The notes beneath the pieces were generated by a model. The model searched no databases and had not been told where the DNA came from. It saw only the letters and a list, made by a program, of their open reading frames with translations. DNA of 64,000 nucleotides from the NCBI RefSeq assembly GCF_900094945.1, contig NZ_FMAQ01000003.1:1-64000 (forward strand). Reading direction: 5' to 3'. How positions within the stretch are numbered: the stretch's first letter is position 1; each line of letters starts with the position of its first letter. Below, piece by piece: positions 20,090 to 30,671 of this stretch. Position numbers and translations under genes: made by a program. Source of the stretch: Gilliamella bombicola (GTDB lineage Bacteria > Pseudomonadota > Gammaproteobacteria > Enterobacterales > Orbaceae).

Positions 20090-20116
20090 AAAAAAATAGG
20101 GACAATCGTCCCTTAA
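20090..20116 (-). terminator. Rho-independent terminator after tex
   Basis: Read on the minus strand: stem agggac / gtccct with a 4-nt loop, followed by a T-run of seven after one A. It lies 16 bp past the tex stop. Confidence 0.85.
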
Positions 20117-20131
20117 TTTTTAACATGTTGT

Positions 20132-22438
20132 TTATTTATTTTTTTTAAACGCGGCAGCAAATGCATTACCCATCGCATTATTGACACTCGACGATGTGTG
20201 CGTTTTTTGGGTATTATTGACGCTCCCTTTATTAATAGATTGACGATTGTCAACTTTCGAAATAGCAGGATCATTTAACCTCATTGATAAAGCGATACGT
20301 TTGCGTGGAATATCAACTTCAATCACTTTCACTTTAACAATATCACCAGCTTTTACCACTGTTCTTGGATCGTCAACAAACTTATCTGAGAGTGCCGAAA
20401 TATGCACTAAACCATCTTGGTGCACCCCAATATCCACAAAAGCACCAAAGTTGGTTACATTGGTTACCGAACCTTCCATAATCATGCCAACTTTTAGATC
20501 TTCCATCGTTTCGATATCATCAGCAAATTGAGCGGTTTTAAATTCAGGCCTTGGATCACGTCCAGGTTTATCGAGCTCTTTAATAATATCAGTTACAGTT
20601 GGAACGCCAAAATGGTCATCAACATAATCAACTGCGTTAAGCGATTTTAAGTAATTTGTATCACCTAAAATCTCTTTTAATGATTTATGATTTTTTTCTA
20701 AAATTCGCTCTACGACAGGATAAGCCTCTGGATGAACCGCTGATGCATCAAGTGGATTTTTACCATCCATAATCCGTAAAAAACCAGCACACTGCTCAAA
20801 TGCTTTAGGACCTAAGCGTGATACTTTTAATAACTGCTTACGGTCGGTAAATTGTCCATTTTCATTACGCCAATCAATGATATTTTGGGCAATCACTTTA
20901 TTAAGTCCAGCAATACGTGCAAGTAGCATCATTGAGGCGGTATTCAAATTAACACCAACGGCATTTACACCATCTTCAACAACTGCATCAAGTTTTTTAG
21001 CTAACTGAGTTTGGCTTACATCATGCTGATATTGACCCACACCAATTGATTTAGGATCGATTTTAACAAGCTCTGCCAATGGGTCTTGTAAACGCCTAGC
21101 AATAGATACCGCACCTCGAATCGATACATCAAGATCAGGAAACTCTTGCGCCGCAAGTTCGGATGCTGAATACACTGACGCTCCAGCTTCGCTAACAATC
21201 ACTTTTTGCGCTTTGACCTCTGGGTATTTTTTTTGAACATCAAGATAAAAACGCTCAGTTTCGCGCGAAGCCGTACCATTGCCAATAGCAACTAATTCAA
21301 CTTGGTACTTGATACAAAGCGCTGCCACCATCATAGCCGCTTTATCGGCTTGCCCAGTATGTGGATAAATTGTTTCAGTCGCAACTAATTTACCAGTTGC
21401 ATCAACAACCGCTATTTTGACCCCAGTACGTAATCCTGGATCCATACCCATAGTCACTTTCATACCTGCCGGAGCTGCCATTAACATATCATGCAAGTTG
21501 GCAGCAAATACATTAATCGCTTCTTCTTCGGCGCGTTCTCGTAATGTTGTCATTAATTCGGTTTCCATGTGCATTAAAATTTTAATGCGCCATGTCCAAT
21601 TAATAACGGCTTTACGCCATTTATCCGCAGGCTGATCATTAAAATGGACACCTAAATATTCAGTAATAATTTGTTCACAATAGCTTTCCTTTGGTGGCTC
21701 TTCAAATTGTGGATCGGCATTTAATGAGAGCTGTAAATAGCCTTCATTTCTCCCTCGGAACATAGCTAATGCACGATGAGATGGAACTTTAGAAATAAGT
21801 TCGCTTTGCGAAAAATAATCTCGGAATTTTGCCCCCTCGTCTTCTTTGCCACTCACCACTTGTGAAACTAAATGAGCGTTATTCCAAAGATAATGACGTA
21901 CTTTTGCCAGTAATGTCGCATCTTCAGCAAATTTTTCCATTAAAATATAACGCGCACCATCTAATGCTGATTTTGTATCAGTGATACCTTTATCTATATT
22001 GATATATTTTTCTGCTTCGATTTCTGGATTTAATAAAGGATTTTGCCACAAGTCATCAGCAAGCGGTTCAAGCCCAGCTTCAATCGCAATTTGACCTCGA
22101 GTACGGCGCTTAGGTTTATATGGCAAATAAAGATCTTCAAGTTCGGTTTTACTCAACGTTGATACAATACGTTCACTTAATTCTGGCGTTAATTTACCTT
22201 GATCTTCTATCGACTTTAAAATTGTTTGTTTACGATCTTCAAGCTCACGCAGATAATTCAATCGGCTATCTAAATTACGTAATTGGGTATCATCAAGCCC
22301 ACCAGTAACTTCTTTTCGATATCGCGCAATAAATGGAACAGTGCTACCTTCGTCTAATAATTGAATCGCAGCTAAAACTTGTTCTGGTTTTACTATAAGT
22401 TCACCAGCTATAATATGACTAATTTGATTATTTACCAT
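20132..22438 (-). CDS. tex: S1-domain RNA-binding protein Tex (YhgF)
   Basis: Cytoplasmic nucleic-acid-binding protein connected with transcription in several species. The 768 residues (773 in E. coli YhgF) show the usual order: amino-terminal helical region with [10 protein letters not shown] and [21 protein letters not shown], a YqgF/RNase H-like domain beginning [10 protein letters not shown] (about residue 329), helix-hairpin-helix regions with [14 protein letters not shown] and [17 protein letters not shown], and a carboxyl-terminal S1 domain (about 646-720; [20 protein letters not shown]). It is divergent from greB with a 44-bp gap, the same neighbourhood as greB-yhgF in E. coli. Confidence 0.96.
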   Translation of the reverse strand: MVNNQISHIIAGELIVKPEQVLAAIQLLDEGSTVPFIARYRKEVTGGLDDTQLRNLDSRLNYLRELEDRKQTILKSIEDQGKLTPELSERIVSTLSKTELEDLYLPYKPKRRTRGQIAIEAGLEPLADDLWQNPLLNPEIEAEKYINIDKGITDTKSALDGARYILMEKFAEDATLLAKVRHYLWNNAHLVSQVVSGKEDEGAKFRDYFSQSELISKVPSHRALAMFRGRNEGYLQLSLNADPQFEEPPKESYCEQIITEYLGVHFNDQPADKWRKAVINWTWRIKILMHMETELMTTLRERAEEEAINVFAANLHDMLMAAPAGMKVTMGMDPGLRTGVKIAVVDATGKLVATETIYPHTGQADKAAMMVAALCIKYQVELVAIGNGTASRETERFYLDVQKKYPEVKAQKVIVSEAGASVYSASELAAQEFPDLDVSIRGAVSIARRLQDPLAELVKIDPKSIGVGQYQHDVSQTQLAKKLDAVVEDGVNAVGVNLNTASMMLLARIAGLNKVIAQNIIDWRNENGQFTDRKQLLKVSRLGPKAFEQCAGFLRIMDGKNPLDASAVHPEAYPVVERILEKNHKSLKEILGDTNYLKSLNAVDYVDDHFGVPTVTDIIKELDKPGRDPRPEFKTAQFADDIETMEDLKVGMIMEGSVTNVTNFGAFVDIGVHQDGLVHISALSDKFVDDPRTVVKAGDIVKVKVIEVDIPRKRIALSMRLNDPAISKVDNRQSINKGSVNNTQKTHTSSSVNNAMGNAFAAAFKKNK

Positions 22439-22482
22439 GGTATCTCTGAATATTTTGTCAATTAACGGAATTTATCTTCAAC

Positions 22483-22968
22483 ATGCAAAAAGCTAATTAT
22501 ATAACAAGAGAGGGCTATTTAGCACTCGATCGTGAGCTAAAATATTTATGGAAAGAAGAAAGGCCTAAAGTTACCCAGGCGGTATCAGATGCTGCAGCGC
22601 TTGGAGATCGCAGTGAAAATGCCGAATATATCTATGGTAAACGAAGACTCAGAGAAATCGATAGACGAGTTCGTTTTCTTGCCAAACGATTAGAATCATT
22701 GACTATTATCGATCCAGATCCAAGACAAGAGGGTAAAGTATTTTTTGGTGCATGGATAAAGTTAGAAGATGAAAATGGAAATCTACACGTTTATCGCATT
22801 GTGGGGGCTGATGAGTTTAATCCTAAAAAAAATTGGATATCCATCAACAGCCCTGTAGCAAGAGCATTAATAGGACATAAAGTTGATGATGAAATAACCG
22901 TTATCACCCCAAATGGAAAAACGTTTTATTATATTGTAGAGATCAGCTACACAAAGTTAGAGGTTTAA
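22483..22968 (+). CDS. greB: Transcript cleavage factor GreB
   Basis: Binds the secondary channel of RNA polymerase and stimulates cleavage of backtracked transcripts. The 161 residues (158 in E. coli) form an amino-terminal coiled coil, ending in a tip with the acidic loop (AALGDRSENAEYIYGKRRLR, about residues 39-58), and an FKBP-like carboxyl domain. RLREIDRRVRFLAKRLESL and a high Arg content on the coiled coil favour GreB over GreA. The start ATG has no strong ribosome binding site (ttatcttcaac). It is divergent from tex. Confidence 0.94.
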   Translation: MQKANYITREGYLALDRELKYLWKEERPKVTQAVSDAAALGDRSENAEYIYGKRRLREIDRRVRFLAKRLESLTIIDPDPRQEGKVFFGAWIKLEDENGNLHVYRIVGADEFNPKKNWISINSPVARALIGHKVDDEITVITPNGKTFYYIVEISYTKLEV

Positions 22969-23034
22969 CTATATAAATTATTAAGCATTAAGTATATAAT
23001 CATACTAACATATTGATAATTAATTTAATTTATT

Positions 23035-24141
23035 ATGATTTCCATTGATCAGATCTATATCTATCCAATCAAATCGATGCAAGGCATACCGCTAACAACG
23101 GCAAATACTGGCGATGGGGGCTTTGCACACGATCGTATTTTGATGCTTAGTGAACCCGATGGTTCATTCATTACTGCAAGGCAGTACCCTGAACTTTTGA
23201 AATTCAAAACATCTATAGTAAAAAATGAAGTATACGTTTCGCTATCTTCAACAAAAATGATAAAATTCAATCTTGATGAATTTTCATTAAGTAATGAGCC
23301 GACCGAAATTTGGGGAAATCATTTCACCTCGCAAATTGCTCCCATACGAGTAAATCAATTTTTCAGCAAAATTCTACACAAAGACGTGCAATTGCGATGG
23401 GTTGGCCAACAATTAACTCGTCGAACAAAACGCTACCCAGAAGTACCGGTTAGTTTTGCTGATGGTTATCCTTATTTGTTATTAAACAAGGCTTCATTTA
23501 ATTATTTACAACATCAATGCCCTGAACAACTCGATATTAGGCAATTTCGAGGTAATATTATTATTCAAGGAGCACTCCCTTTTGCTGAAGATGGTTGGAA
23601 GACAATCAAAATTGGCGAGGTGATTTTTGATATCGTTAAACCTTGTACTCGCTGTGTACTAACAACAATTGATGCCAATTCAGCAAAACCATTAGCCAAT
23701 AATGAACCGCTTAATACATTACGATATTTTAGAGCTGATGAACAAGGTCAAATTGATTTCGGTATGAATATGATTGCCCGAAATCATGGCACCATTTCGA
23801 TTCACGATAAAATAGAGATATTGGAAAGGCAAGTAGCCAAAAACTATATAAAAACCTTTCCACCAGAAATAAAAACTGAAACACAACTTTGCACAATTAC
23901 TTTTGAAGATAAAACTATTAAAGGTAATAATAAGCAAACCATTTTAGAGCAGTTAGAACAACATAAAATAGCATTACCTTATTCCTGTCGTTCAGGTATT
24001 TGTGGGCGTTGCTCAGTTGTTTTAAAAAAGGGAGAAATAAGTGCATTAACTCAGTCAGCTATAAAACGTAATAATCGAATTTTAGCCTGTAGCTGCATTC
24101 CTAAAGGAGATATTACTATCGAATCACCTAAAAAAGGATGA
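23035..24141 (+). CDS. ycbX: MOSC domain protein with 2Fe-2S ferredoxin domain, YcbX
   Basis: Molybdenum-cofactor-type reductase; E. coli YcbX detoxifies N-hydroxylated bases such as 6-hydroxylaminopurine. The 368 residues (369 in E. coli) consist of a MOSC beta-barrel amino domain (IYPIKSMQG), the MOSC core (FRGNIIIQG, then FDIVKPCTRCVLTTID, whose Cys is the likely Moco ligand) and a carboxyl-terminal plant-type ferredoxin domain with CRSGICGRCSV plus a distant Cys (LACSC). The start is preceded by an AT-rich stretch without an obvious ribosome binding site. As in E. coli, zapC (ycbW) lies beside it, here convergent and 41 bp away. Confidence 0.92.
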   Translation: MISIDQIYIYPIKSMQGIPLTTANTGDGGFAHDRILMLSEPDGSFITARQYPELLKFKTSIVKNEVYVSLSSTKMIKFNLDEFSLSNEPTEIWGNHFTSQIAPIRVNQFFSKILHKDVQLRWVGQQLTRRTKRYPEVPVSFADGYPYLLLNKASFNYLQHQCPEQLDIRQFRGNIIIQGALPFAEDGWKTIKIGEVIFDIVKPCTRCVLTTIDANSAKPLANNEPLNTLRYFRADEQGQIDFGMNMIARNHGTISIHDKIEILERQVAKNYIKTFPPEIKTETQLCTITFEDKTIKGNNKQTILEQLEQHKIALPYSCRSGICGRCSVVLKKGEISALTQSAIKRNNRILACSCIPKGDITIESPKKG

Positions 24142-24182
24142 AACTGATATGTCCATTATTCTACTTATTTTGATTTTTACTA

Positions 24183-24755
24183 TTAAGAAATAGCTTCTAA
24201 TTCACAATGTTCTACCAATCCCATCTGCTCAGATAAAGATTGCGACATAGGCTTTAATCTGTCATTCATGACTTTAATAGCTTCAGAAAAACTGAACGTC
24301 TTGTTCATAGCAACAAAAGAAGGCTGCGCAATAATACAAAGCGAAGCATTTTCACCCGCCTCGACAATCATCAAACAAACCTTTTGTCCACCTTCTTGCA
24401 AACTCACCTCGACAACATCGGCGACTTTTGGAACGTATAACATTGGCTGTTGAGAGAAGTACCAGCTTTTAGGCATTTGAGGTTTTAAAAAATTAGCCGC
24501 AACAATAGCATTAATGGATAATTCAATTTTTTGTGCATCATTCAAATTAAGCGACTGGCAACTATCATGAAATTGATAATAAGATGTTGCATCGCTAACA
24601 GAAAATGAAAATTCACCAAAAACATCAGGAATTAGCATTTTACTTGGATAACAAGAACGGAATAACATTTCAGATGAAACTTCAAGCATTAGGCTATCGT
24701 ATTCGCTGTCAAAATACCAACGCCAACAATCAGTCGGCCGAAAAGCCATTTTCAT
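24183..24755 (-). CDS. zapC: Cell division protein ZapC
   Basis: FtsZ-ring-associated protein that promotes bundling of FtsZ filaments at midcell. Starting at ATG 24755 it has 190 residues (180 in E. coli). The features that match E. coli ZapC as I recall it are WRWYFD, MLFRSCYPSKML, NAIVAANFLKPQMPKSW and AIKVMNDRLKP. An ORF start 13 codons upstream exists, but 24755 has gaggatgatacatca before it and gives the family-like MKMAFRPTDCWRWY. Adjacency to ycbX also supports the call. Its upstream region carries the ilvC terminator and a cluster of five GATC sites. Confidence 0.9.
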   Translation of the reverse strand: MKMAFRPTDCWRWYFDSEYDSLMLEVSSEMLFRSCYPSKMLIPDVFGEFSFSVSDATSYYQFHDSCQSLNLNDAQKIELSINAIVAANFLKPQMPKSWYFSQQPMLYVPKVADVVEVSLQEGGQKVCLMIVEAGENASLCIIAQPSFVAMNKTFSFSEAIKVMNDRLKPMSQSLSEQMGLVEHCELEAIS

Positions 24756-24889
24756 TGATGTATCATCCTCGCTAATTGAACTAAATTTAGCCAAAAAGAT
24801 AACATAACTTAGATAAAAAATAAATAAAAATTTAAAATAAAAATTATTTAATTATATAATTTTTAAAAATTTTAAATAACAAATAAAAG

Positions 24890-24944
24890 GATCCAAAAAA
24901 TCTAAGTTAGATCTAATTAAGATCCATTTCGATCCTTTTGGATC
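24890..24944. repeat. Cluster of five GATC sites upstream of zapC
   Basis: GATC occurs at 24890, 24910, 24921, 24931 and 24941, at spacings of 20, 11, 10 and 10 bp, in an otherwise very AT-rich gap. The ends form an inverted repeat (gatccaaaa at 24890-24898, ttttggatc at 24936-24944), and gatcc-tttt-ggatc forms a small hairpin at 24931-24944. It lies between the ilvC terminator and the zapC start. Confidence 0.7.
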
Positions 24945-24970
24945 AATTTTTTATGGAAAACTCTACACAT

Positions 24971-24996
24971 AAAAAAAAGGTGCTTTTCAGCACCCT
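24971..24996 (-). terminator. Rho-independent terminator after ilvC
   Basis: Read on the minus strand: stem ggtgct / agcacc with a 4-nt loop, followed by eight T. It lies about 25 bp past the ilvC stop. Confidence 0.9.
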
Positions 24997-25019
24997 TTCA
25001 TTTAGTCATAAATTATGGT

Positions 25020-26498
25020 TTAGCTTGCAACATTAATACGCTTCATATCAGTCATATAACTACGTAGTTTACGACCTATTGCTTCTATTGGATGATTACG
25101 AATTTCTTCGTTTACATCGCGTAATTGAGCATTATCGACGCTACCTTCAGGAATTGCTTTACCAAGATCACCCGGTTGTAACATTGGCATAAATTTTTCT
25201 TTTAATAACGGTACAGCGGCATTAGCAAATAGATAGTTACCATACTCAGCTGTATCAGAAATTACCACATTCATTTCATATAGACGTTTACGCGCAATAG
25301 TATTAGCAATGAGTGGTAATTCATGTAACGATTCATAATAAGCTGATTCTGGTAAAATGCCTGACTCAAGCATAGTTTCGAATGCAAGTTCAACACCAGC
25401 TTTAACCATCGCAACCATAACGACACCTTGGTCAAAGTAAGCTTGTTCATCAATTTTTCCTTGATATTCAGCTGCTTTTTCAAATGCGGTTTCGCCGGTT
25501 TCTTTACGCCATTTAAGTAGGTTAACATCATCATTTGCCCAATCTTTCATCATGGTCGATGAAAATTCACCAGATATAATATCATCCATATGTTTGCGAT
25601 AAAGATCAGTCATGATCACTTTCAATTCTTTTGCTAAAGCATTAGCTCTTAATTTAGCTGGATTTGATAATCGGTCCATCATTAAGGTAATTCCGCCTTG
25701 TTTTAACGCTTCAGTGATTGTTTCCCAACCAAATTGGAGTAATTTGCACGCATAAGCAGGATCAACACCATCAGCAACCAGTTTATCAAAACAAAGTAAA
25801 GATCCAGTTTGCAACATACCACAAAGAATTGTTTGTTCACCCATTAAATCTGATTTAACTTCAGCAACAAATGAAGATTGTAAAACACCTGCACGATGTC
25901 CACCTGTTGCTGCTGCCCATGCTTTAGCAATAGCTAAACCTTCACCTTTCGGATCGTTTTCTGGATGAACCGCGATCAGGGTCGGTACACCAAAGCCACG
26001 TTTATACTCTTCACGCACTTCAGTTCCTGGGCATTTAGGTGCTACCATAACAACGGTAATATCAGAACGGATCTTTTCGCCTACTTCAACAATATTAAAA
26101 CCATGTGAATAGCCAAGTGCTGCGCCTTGTTTCATTAGTGGTTGGATTGCTTGCACAACAGCAGAATGTTGCTTATCTGGAGTTAAATTAATAACAAGAT
26201 CAGCAGTTGGAATCAATTCTTCATAACTTCCTACTTTAAAACCATTTTCAGTTGCTTTTTTCCAAGATGCTCGTTTTTCAGCAATGGCTTCTTTACGTAA
26301 AGCATAAGATATATCTAAACCCGAGTCTCGCATATTAAGACCTTGATTAAGTCCTTGTGCACCACAACCTACTATGACAATCTTTTTACCTTTTAAAAAA
26401 TCAGCTTCAGATGCAAATTCATCACGAGCCATAAAACGGCATTGACCTAGTTGTTCTAATTTTTCACGTAAATTTAGGGTATTAAAATAGTTTGACAT
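25020..26498 (-). CDS. ilvC: Ketol-acid reductoisomerase (NADP+), class II
   Basis: Second common step of isoleucine and valine synthesis: Mg-dependent alkyl shift and NADPH reduction of acetolactate or acetohydroxybutyrate. The 492 residues (491 in E. coli) are the long class II form with a duplicated carboxyl-terminal domain. Motifs are [20 protein letters not shown] (Rossmann loop), [28 protein letters not shown] and [15 protein letters not shown] chose the ATG at 26498 ([14 protein letters not shown]) over one four codons upstream because ggagagaata precedes it and it matches the family start. It is transcribed away from yhdT; no ilvY lies beside it, unlike E. coli. The rest of the pathway is at 57939-64000. 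Confidence 0.97.
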   Translation of the reverse strand: MSNYFNTLNLREKLEQLGQCRFMARDEFASEADFLKGKKIVIVGCGAQGLNQGLNMRDSGLDISYALRKEAIAEKRASWKKATENGFKVGSYEELIPTADLVINLTPDKQHSAVVQAIQPLMKQGAALGYSHGFNIVEVGEKIRSDITVVMVAPKCPGTEVREEYKRGFGVPTLIAVHPENDPKGEGLAIAKAWAAATGGHRAGVLQSSFVAEVKSDLMGEQTILCGMLQTGSLLCFDKLVADGVDPAYACKLLQFGWETITEALKQGGITLMMDRLSNPAKLRANALAKELKVIMTDLYRKHMDDIISGEFSSTMMKDWANDDVNLLKWRKETGETAFEKAAEYQGKIDEQAYFDQGVVMVAMVKAGVELAFETMLESGILPESAYYESLHELPLIANTIARKRLYEMNVVISDTAEYGNYLFANAAVPLLKEKFMPMLQPGDLGKAIPEGSVDNAQLRDVNEEIRNHPIEAIGRKLRSYMTDMKRINVAS

Positions 26499-26589
26499 TA
26501 TTCTCTCCAAGCGTTGAGTTATTTATAATCGACATCAACCACTATATAGTAATTTTAATATTGCTAAAATTGATATATTTAAAATACAA

Positions 26590-26608
26590 TATTGCATAAA
26601 TCGCAATA
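26590..26608. promoter_or_regulatory. Palindrome upstream of ilvC, possible LysR-type (IlvY-like) operator
   Basis: tattgc-ataaatc-gcaata is a 6-bp inverted repeat with a 7-bp spacer, containing a T-N11-A core (ttgcataaatcgcaa), the general shape bound by LysR-type regulators. It lies about 90 bp upstream of the ilvC ATG, in the shared promoter region with yhdT. IlvY as the partner is inferred from the pathway. Confidence 0.45.
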
Positions 26609-26670
26609 CTCTTGCTAAGTTAAGTACTTTCTTTTAATCTAAGCCACCCTCAATTCATCAATAAACCAAT

Positions 26671-26907
26671 ATGGATGCTCGATATCTGCAAGCAAATAAA
26701 GAAGCCAAGCTTTCGTTATTGTTAACTTTTATTTATCTTCTAGGATGGATCGTTTGTGCTTACTGCGTTAGTGATAAAATAGGATTTTTAGGATTGCCAT
26801 TATGGTTTGAACTGTCATGTATCATGGTACCTTTGGGTTTTATATTACTGTGTTGGGTAATTGTAAAATTTCAATTTAAAAATATGTTATTAGAACAAAC
26901 TAAGTGA
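26671..26907 (+). CDS. yhdT: YhdT family membrane protein (DUF997)
   Basis: A 78-residue protein with two hydrophobic segments (about residues 16-36 and 42-66) and a short charged head (MDARYLQANKEAK), matching the small YhdT/DUF997 proteins encoded directly before panF in many gammaproteobacteria. Its role is unknown; constant linkage suggests a function with the pantothenate symporter. panF starts 7 bp after its stop. In E. coli accBC precede yhdT; here the upstream neighbour is divergent ilvC. Confidence 0.85.
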   Translation: MDARYLQANKEAKLSLLLTFIYLLGWIVCAYCVSDKIGFLGLPLWFELSCIMVPLGFILLCWVIVKFQFKNMLLEQTK

Positions 26908-26914
26908 TTAAACA

Positions 26915-28366
26915 ATGCATTTTGATATTATTTTACCACTTGTCATCTATCTTATTTTTGTTTTCGCGTTATCAATTTATGCTTATGTAAAACGAAAAAA
27001 AGTTAATCAATTTACTGACTATTTTATTGGTAATCGCACAATGGGTGGCTTTCTACTTGCGATGACACTTGCTGCAACATATATTAGTGCAAGTTCATTT
27101 ATTGGCGGTCCTGGAGCAGCATATAAATATGGTCTTGGTTGGGTACTTTTATCAATGATTCAGGTTCCAACCGTATTACTTTCACTTGGTATTTTAGGTA
27201 AAAAATTCGCCATTTTAGCGCGAAAATATAATGCAATAACACTAAGTGATATGCTTTATGCACACTATAAAAGTAGGACCATTGTTTGGTTTGCAAGTAT
27301 TGCTCTTGTCGTTGCATTTATTGGTGCTATGACAGTACAATTTGTCGGCGGGGCTCGATTACTACAATCATCAGTAGGTATTCCTTATCATACTGGGCTA
27401 TTAATATTTGGTATTGGTACTGTTGTTTATACCGCATTTGGCGGTTTTAGAGCCAGCATTTTGAATGATGCATTTCAAGGTTTAGTAATGATTATTGGCG
27501 CAATATTATTACTTGGTGCGATTATCTATGCAGGCGGAGGAATTACGACAATAGTTGATCGATTAATGGAAATTGATCCTGCACTTTTAACACCACAAGG
27601 GCCCAATAATTTCATGGACTTGCCGTTTATGGCGTCATTTTGGATATTGGTTTGTTTTGGTGTGGTTGGTTTACCTCATACAGCAGTGCGTTGTATGGCC
27701 TATAAAGATAGCAAAGCCGTGCATCAAGGAATTATTATTGGTACTATTGTTGTTTCTGTGATTATGCTAACCATGCATTTATCTGGCGCTTTAGGCCGAG
27801 CTATTATTAGTGATTTAACAATTCCAGATCAAATAGTGCCGACATTGATCATAAATGTATTACCTCCTTTTGCAGCAGGTATCTTTTTGGCGGCACCTCT
27901 TGCTGCGATCATGTCCACTATTAATGCTCAGTTATTACAAGTATCATCAGTTCTTATTAAAGATCTATTTTTAAGCATCAAACCTCATGTTAATTTTAGC
28001 GATAAATTTCTCACTCATATATCAATCACTATCACTTATATTTTTGGTGGATTGCTTATTTTAGCTGCATGGACTCCTCCTGACATGATTATTTGGCTAA
28101 ATTTACTTGCTTTTGGAGGGCTTGAAGCTGTTTTTCTATGGCCGTTAGTGCTTGGGTTATATTGGAAAAACGCTAACGCTACAGGGGCGCTTTGCTCAAT
28201 GTTAACTGGCGCTGTGAGTTATACATTATTAGCAAGTTATGATATTAAACTATTATCTCTCCACCCAATAATACCATCTTTAACTATTGGATTTATTGTT
28301 TTTATTATAGCCAATATGTTTGGCAATAAAAGGAAAAATTATGCCTTGGATTCAACTCAAAATTAA
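26915..28366 (+). CDS. panF: Sodium/pantothenate symporter PanF
   Basis: Inner-membrane Na+-coupled importer of pantothenate, the coenzyme A precursor, of the sodium:solute symporter family. The 483 residues (483 in E. coli) have about 13 hydrophobic segments. Recognisable elements are [39 protein letters not shown] and [21 protein letters not shown] (the SSS signature region). It follows yhdT by 7 bp, and its last 26 bases overlap the start of prmA, so the yhdT-panF-prmA-dusB-fis order of E. coli is kept. Confidence 0.95.
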   Translation: MHFDIILPLVIYLIFVFALSIYAYVKRKKVNQFTDYFIGNRTMGGFLLAMTLAATYISASSFIGGPGAAYKYGLGWVLLSMIQVPTVLLSLGILGKKFAILARKYNAITLSDMLYAHYKSRTIVWFASIALVVAFIGAMTVQFVGGARLLQSSVGIPYHTGLLIFGIGTVVYTAFGGFRASILNDAFQGLVMIIGAILLLGAIIYAGGGITTIVDRLMEIDPALLTPQGPNNFMDLPFMASFWILVCFGVVGLPHTAVRCMAYKDSKAVHQGIIIGTIVVSVIMLTMHLSGALGRAIISDLTIPDQIVPTLIINVLPPFAAGIFLAAPLAAIMSTINAQLLQVSSVLIKDLFLSIKPHVNFSDKFLTHISITITYIFGGLLILAAWTPPDMIIWLNLLAFGGLEAVFLWPLVLGLYWKNANATGALCSMLTGAVSYTLLASYDIKLLSLHPIIPSLTIGFIVFIIANMFGNKRKNYALDSTQN

Positions 28367-29207
28367 TACAACTAGTGATATTGCCGAACAAATTAGCGAG
28401 CAATTAGAAGAATCAGGCGCAGTATCTGTCACATTTCAAGATACTTATGATACTCCTGTATTTGAACCATTACCCGGTGAAACTAAACTTTGGGGTAATA
28501 CCGATGTCATTGGCCTATATGATGCTCAAACAGATATCAATGAATTAAAATCTATACTAAATCTTGCTCAATATTCTTATAAGATTGAACAACTAGAAGA
28601 TAAAGACTGGGAACGTGAATGGATGGATAACTTTCATCCTATGCAATTTGGTAAGCGACTTTGGATTTGTCCAAGTTGGCGTGATGTACCCGATACAAAC
28701 GCAGTCAATGTTATGTTAGATCCTGGTTTAGCTTTTGGTACGGGCACTCATCCCACAACGGCATTATGCTTAACTTGGTTGGATAGCTTAGATCTGAAAG
28801 ATAAATTAGTAATTGATTACGGTTGTGGGTCTGGTATTTTAGCAATTGCAGCACTTAAATTAGGTGCAAAGCGAGTAATTGGTATCGATATCGATCCTCA
28901 AGCTATTCAAGCTAGCCGTGACAATGCGCAGCGTAATGATGTCAGCGAAAGATTAGAGCTTTATTTATCAAAAGATATCCCTGATAATTTACAAGCAGAT
29001 ATCCTCGTTGCCAACATTTTAGCCGGTCCGTTAAAAGAGCTTGAACCACATATAAGTAAATTAATAAAACCACAAGGTAAGCTAGGCTTATCGGGTATTT
29101 TAGCAACTCAATCACCAAGTGTTTGCATGGCTTATCAACCTCATTTTACATTAGATCCTGTTATTGAACAGGAAGAGTGGTGCCGCATCACTGGTAAAAA
29201 AAATTAA
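28341..29207 (+). CDS. prmA: Ribosomal protein L11 methyltransferase PrmA
   Basis: SAM-dependent enzyme that trimethylates ribosomal protein L11. The 288 residues (293 in E. coli) have an amino-terminal substrate-recognition domain ([12 protein letters not shown]), [27 protein letters not shown] and the SAM motif [21 protein letters not shown] placed the start at 28341, not at an ATG seven codons upstream, because aaaggaaaaatt precedes it and the family begins MPWIQ. The start lies 26 bp inside panF, indicating translational coupling. Confidence 0.95.
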   Translation: MPWIQLKINTTSDIAEQISEQLEESGAVSVTFQDTYDTPVFEPLPGETKLWGNTDVIGLYDAQTDINELKSILNLAQYSYKIEQLEDKDWEREWMDNFHPMQFGKRLWICPSWRDVPDTNAVNVMLDPGLAFGTGTHPTTALCLTWLDSLDLKDKLVIDYGCGSGILAIAALKLGAKRVIGIDIDPQAIQASRDNAQRNDVSERLELYLSKDIPDNLQADILVANILAGPLKELEPHISKLIKPQGKLGLSGILATQSPSVCMAYQPHFTLDPVIEQEEWCRITGKKN

Positions 29208-29243
29208 AAAAATAACGTTACCCCCTTTTAAGTTAGAGAAAAA

Positions 29244-30251
29244 ATGCGTAATATAGCCGGCCTTAATTTGCTTAGCATTGGTGAGATTAAATTAAAAAAT
29301 AATTTAATTGCTGCACCAATGGCTGGAATCAGCGATAAACCATTTCGTAATTTGTGCTATCAGTTTGGTGCTGGTATGACAGTTTCAGAAATGTTTTTAG
29401 CAAATTCGGATGTTTGGCATACCGATAAATCTGCTTTGCGGATGACTGCAAGCGAGGATATTGGTGTTCGTGCAGTACAAATTGTTGGTTCTGATCCCGA
29501 CGAAATGGCTAGAGCTGCAGAATTTAACGTTAAACATGGCGCTCAATTGATCGATATCAATATGGGGTGCCCAGCTAAAAAGGTCAATAAAAAATTGGCA
29601 GGATCTGCTTTAATGCAGTATCCAGAACTTATTAAAAAAATTTTGCAGAAAGTTGTCGGTGCAGTTGATGTTCCGGTAACATTAAAAACGCGGACTGGAT
29701 GGAATAAAGATCATAGAAATTGCATAGAAATCGCACAAATTGCACAGGACTGTGGCATAAAGGCAATTACTATTCATGGAAGAACACGTGCTTGCTTATT
29801 CAATGGTGTGGCGGAATATGATTCTATTAAGGCAGTGAAAGAAAAAGTTACAATTCCTGTAATTGCCAATGGGGATATTTGTACACCTGAACAGGCAAAA
29901 GATGTTTTTCAATATACGCAAGCTGATGCTATAATGATCGGCCGAGCGGCACAGGGGCGACCTTGGATATTTGAAGAAATTGCATTCTATTTAGCACATG
30001 GACAGTTACAGAAAAATAAAAGTATTGATGAAGTAGAACAAGTTGTATTGTCACATCTTGATGAACTTTATCAATTTTATGGAGAATACAAAGGATTAAG
30101 GATTGCCAGAAAGCATGTAAATTGGTATACCAAGAATTATGCTGACAGCGATCAATTCAGGCGCTTATTTAGTGTACTTAGCAATACAAGTGAGCAAGTA
30201 AACACTCTAAAAGCATTTTTTAGTCAAATTAGAAACAACCCAAAGAGTTAA
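29244..30251 (+). CDS. dusB: tRNA-dihydrouridine synthase B
   Basis: Flavoenzyme that reduces uridine to dihydrouridine in the tRNA D-loop (U17 in E. coli DusB). The 335 residues (321 in E. coli) form a TIM barrel with [13 protein letters not shown], the catalytic-Cys motif [35 protein letters not shown] and [12 protein letters not shown], then the helical carboxyl domain. The amino end is about 13 residues longer than in E. coli. fis follows after 7 bp, as in E. coli, where the dusB promoter drives fis. Confidence 0.96.
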   Translation: MRNIAGLNLLSIGEIKLKNNLIAAPMAGISDKPFRNLCYQFGAGMTVSEMFLANSDVWHTDKSALRMTASEDIGVRAVQIVGSDPDEMARAAEFNVKHGAQLIDINMGCPAKKVNKKLAGSALMQYPELIKKILQKVVGAVDVPVTLKTRTGWNKDHRNCIEIAQIAQDCGIKAITIHGRTRACLFNGVAEYDSIKAVKEKVTIPVIANGDICTPEQAKDVFQYTQADAIMIGRAAQGRPWIFEEIAFYLAHGQLQKNKSIDEVEQVVLSHLDELYQFYGEYKGLRIARKHVNWYTKNYADSDQFRRLFSVLSNTSEQVNTLKAFFSQIRNNPKS

Positions 30252-30258
30252 GAATACT

Positions 30259-30555
30259 ATGTCAGAACAACGCGTTACAGCTGCAGCACTTAAATTTACA
30301 ACTGTAAATTCTCAGGACCAAATAACACAAAAGCCATTACGAGATTCCGTAAAGCAAGCTTTAAAAAACTATTTATCTCAATTAAATGGTGAAGATCCTA
30401 CAGATCTTTATGAATTAGTGTTAGCTGAAGTTGAACATCCATTCCTTGATATGGTTATGCAATATACACGTGGCAATCAAACTCGAGCAGCAAATATGCT
30501 TGGTATCAACCGCGGTACACTTCGCAAAAAATTAAAACAATACGGAATGAGTTAA
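30259..30555 (+). CDS. fis: Nucleoid-associated DNA-bending protein Fis
   Basis: Small dimeric nucleoid protein and global regulator that bends DNA at rRNA promoters, recombination enhancers and other sites. The 98 residues (98 in E. coli) carry the carboxyl-terminal helix-turn-helix ([19 protein letters not shown] followed by [12 protein letters not shown]), nearly the E. coli sequence. It is coupled to dusB (7-bp gap) and followed by a strong terminator. Confidence 0.98.
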   Translation: MSEQRVTAAALKFTTVNSQDQITQKPLRDSVKQALKNYLSQLNGEDPTDLYELVLAEVEHPFLDMVMQYTRGNQTRAANMLGINRGTLRKKLKQYGMS

Positions 30556-30584
30556 TCATCTATTATTTAACATATTTATAATAT

Positions 30585-30616
30585 AAAAAGGCACCTTAAT
30601 ATAAGGTGCTTTTTTT
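30585..30616 (+). terminator. Rho-independent terminator after fis
   Basis: Stem gcacctt / aaggtgc with flanking A/T pairs and a 5-nt loop, then seven T. It ends the yhdT-panF-prmA-dusB-fis unit. Confidence 0.9.
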
Positions 30617-30671
30617 CTATTTTAGAAAACAATTACAAAATTCATTCAATGATCTACTTTTATAATGTTTA

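Noticed and set aside
24890-24944. GATC cluster as a replication origin
   Set aside because: No DnaA-box cluster, dnaA, gidA/mnmG or partition genes are near; only the GATC spacing is notable.
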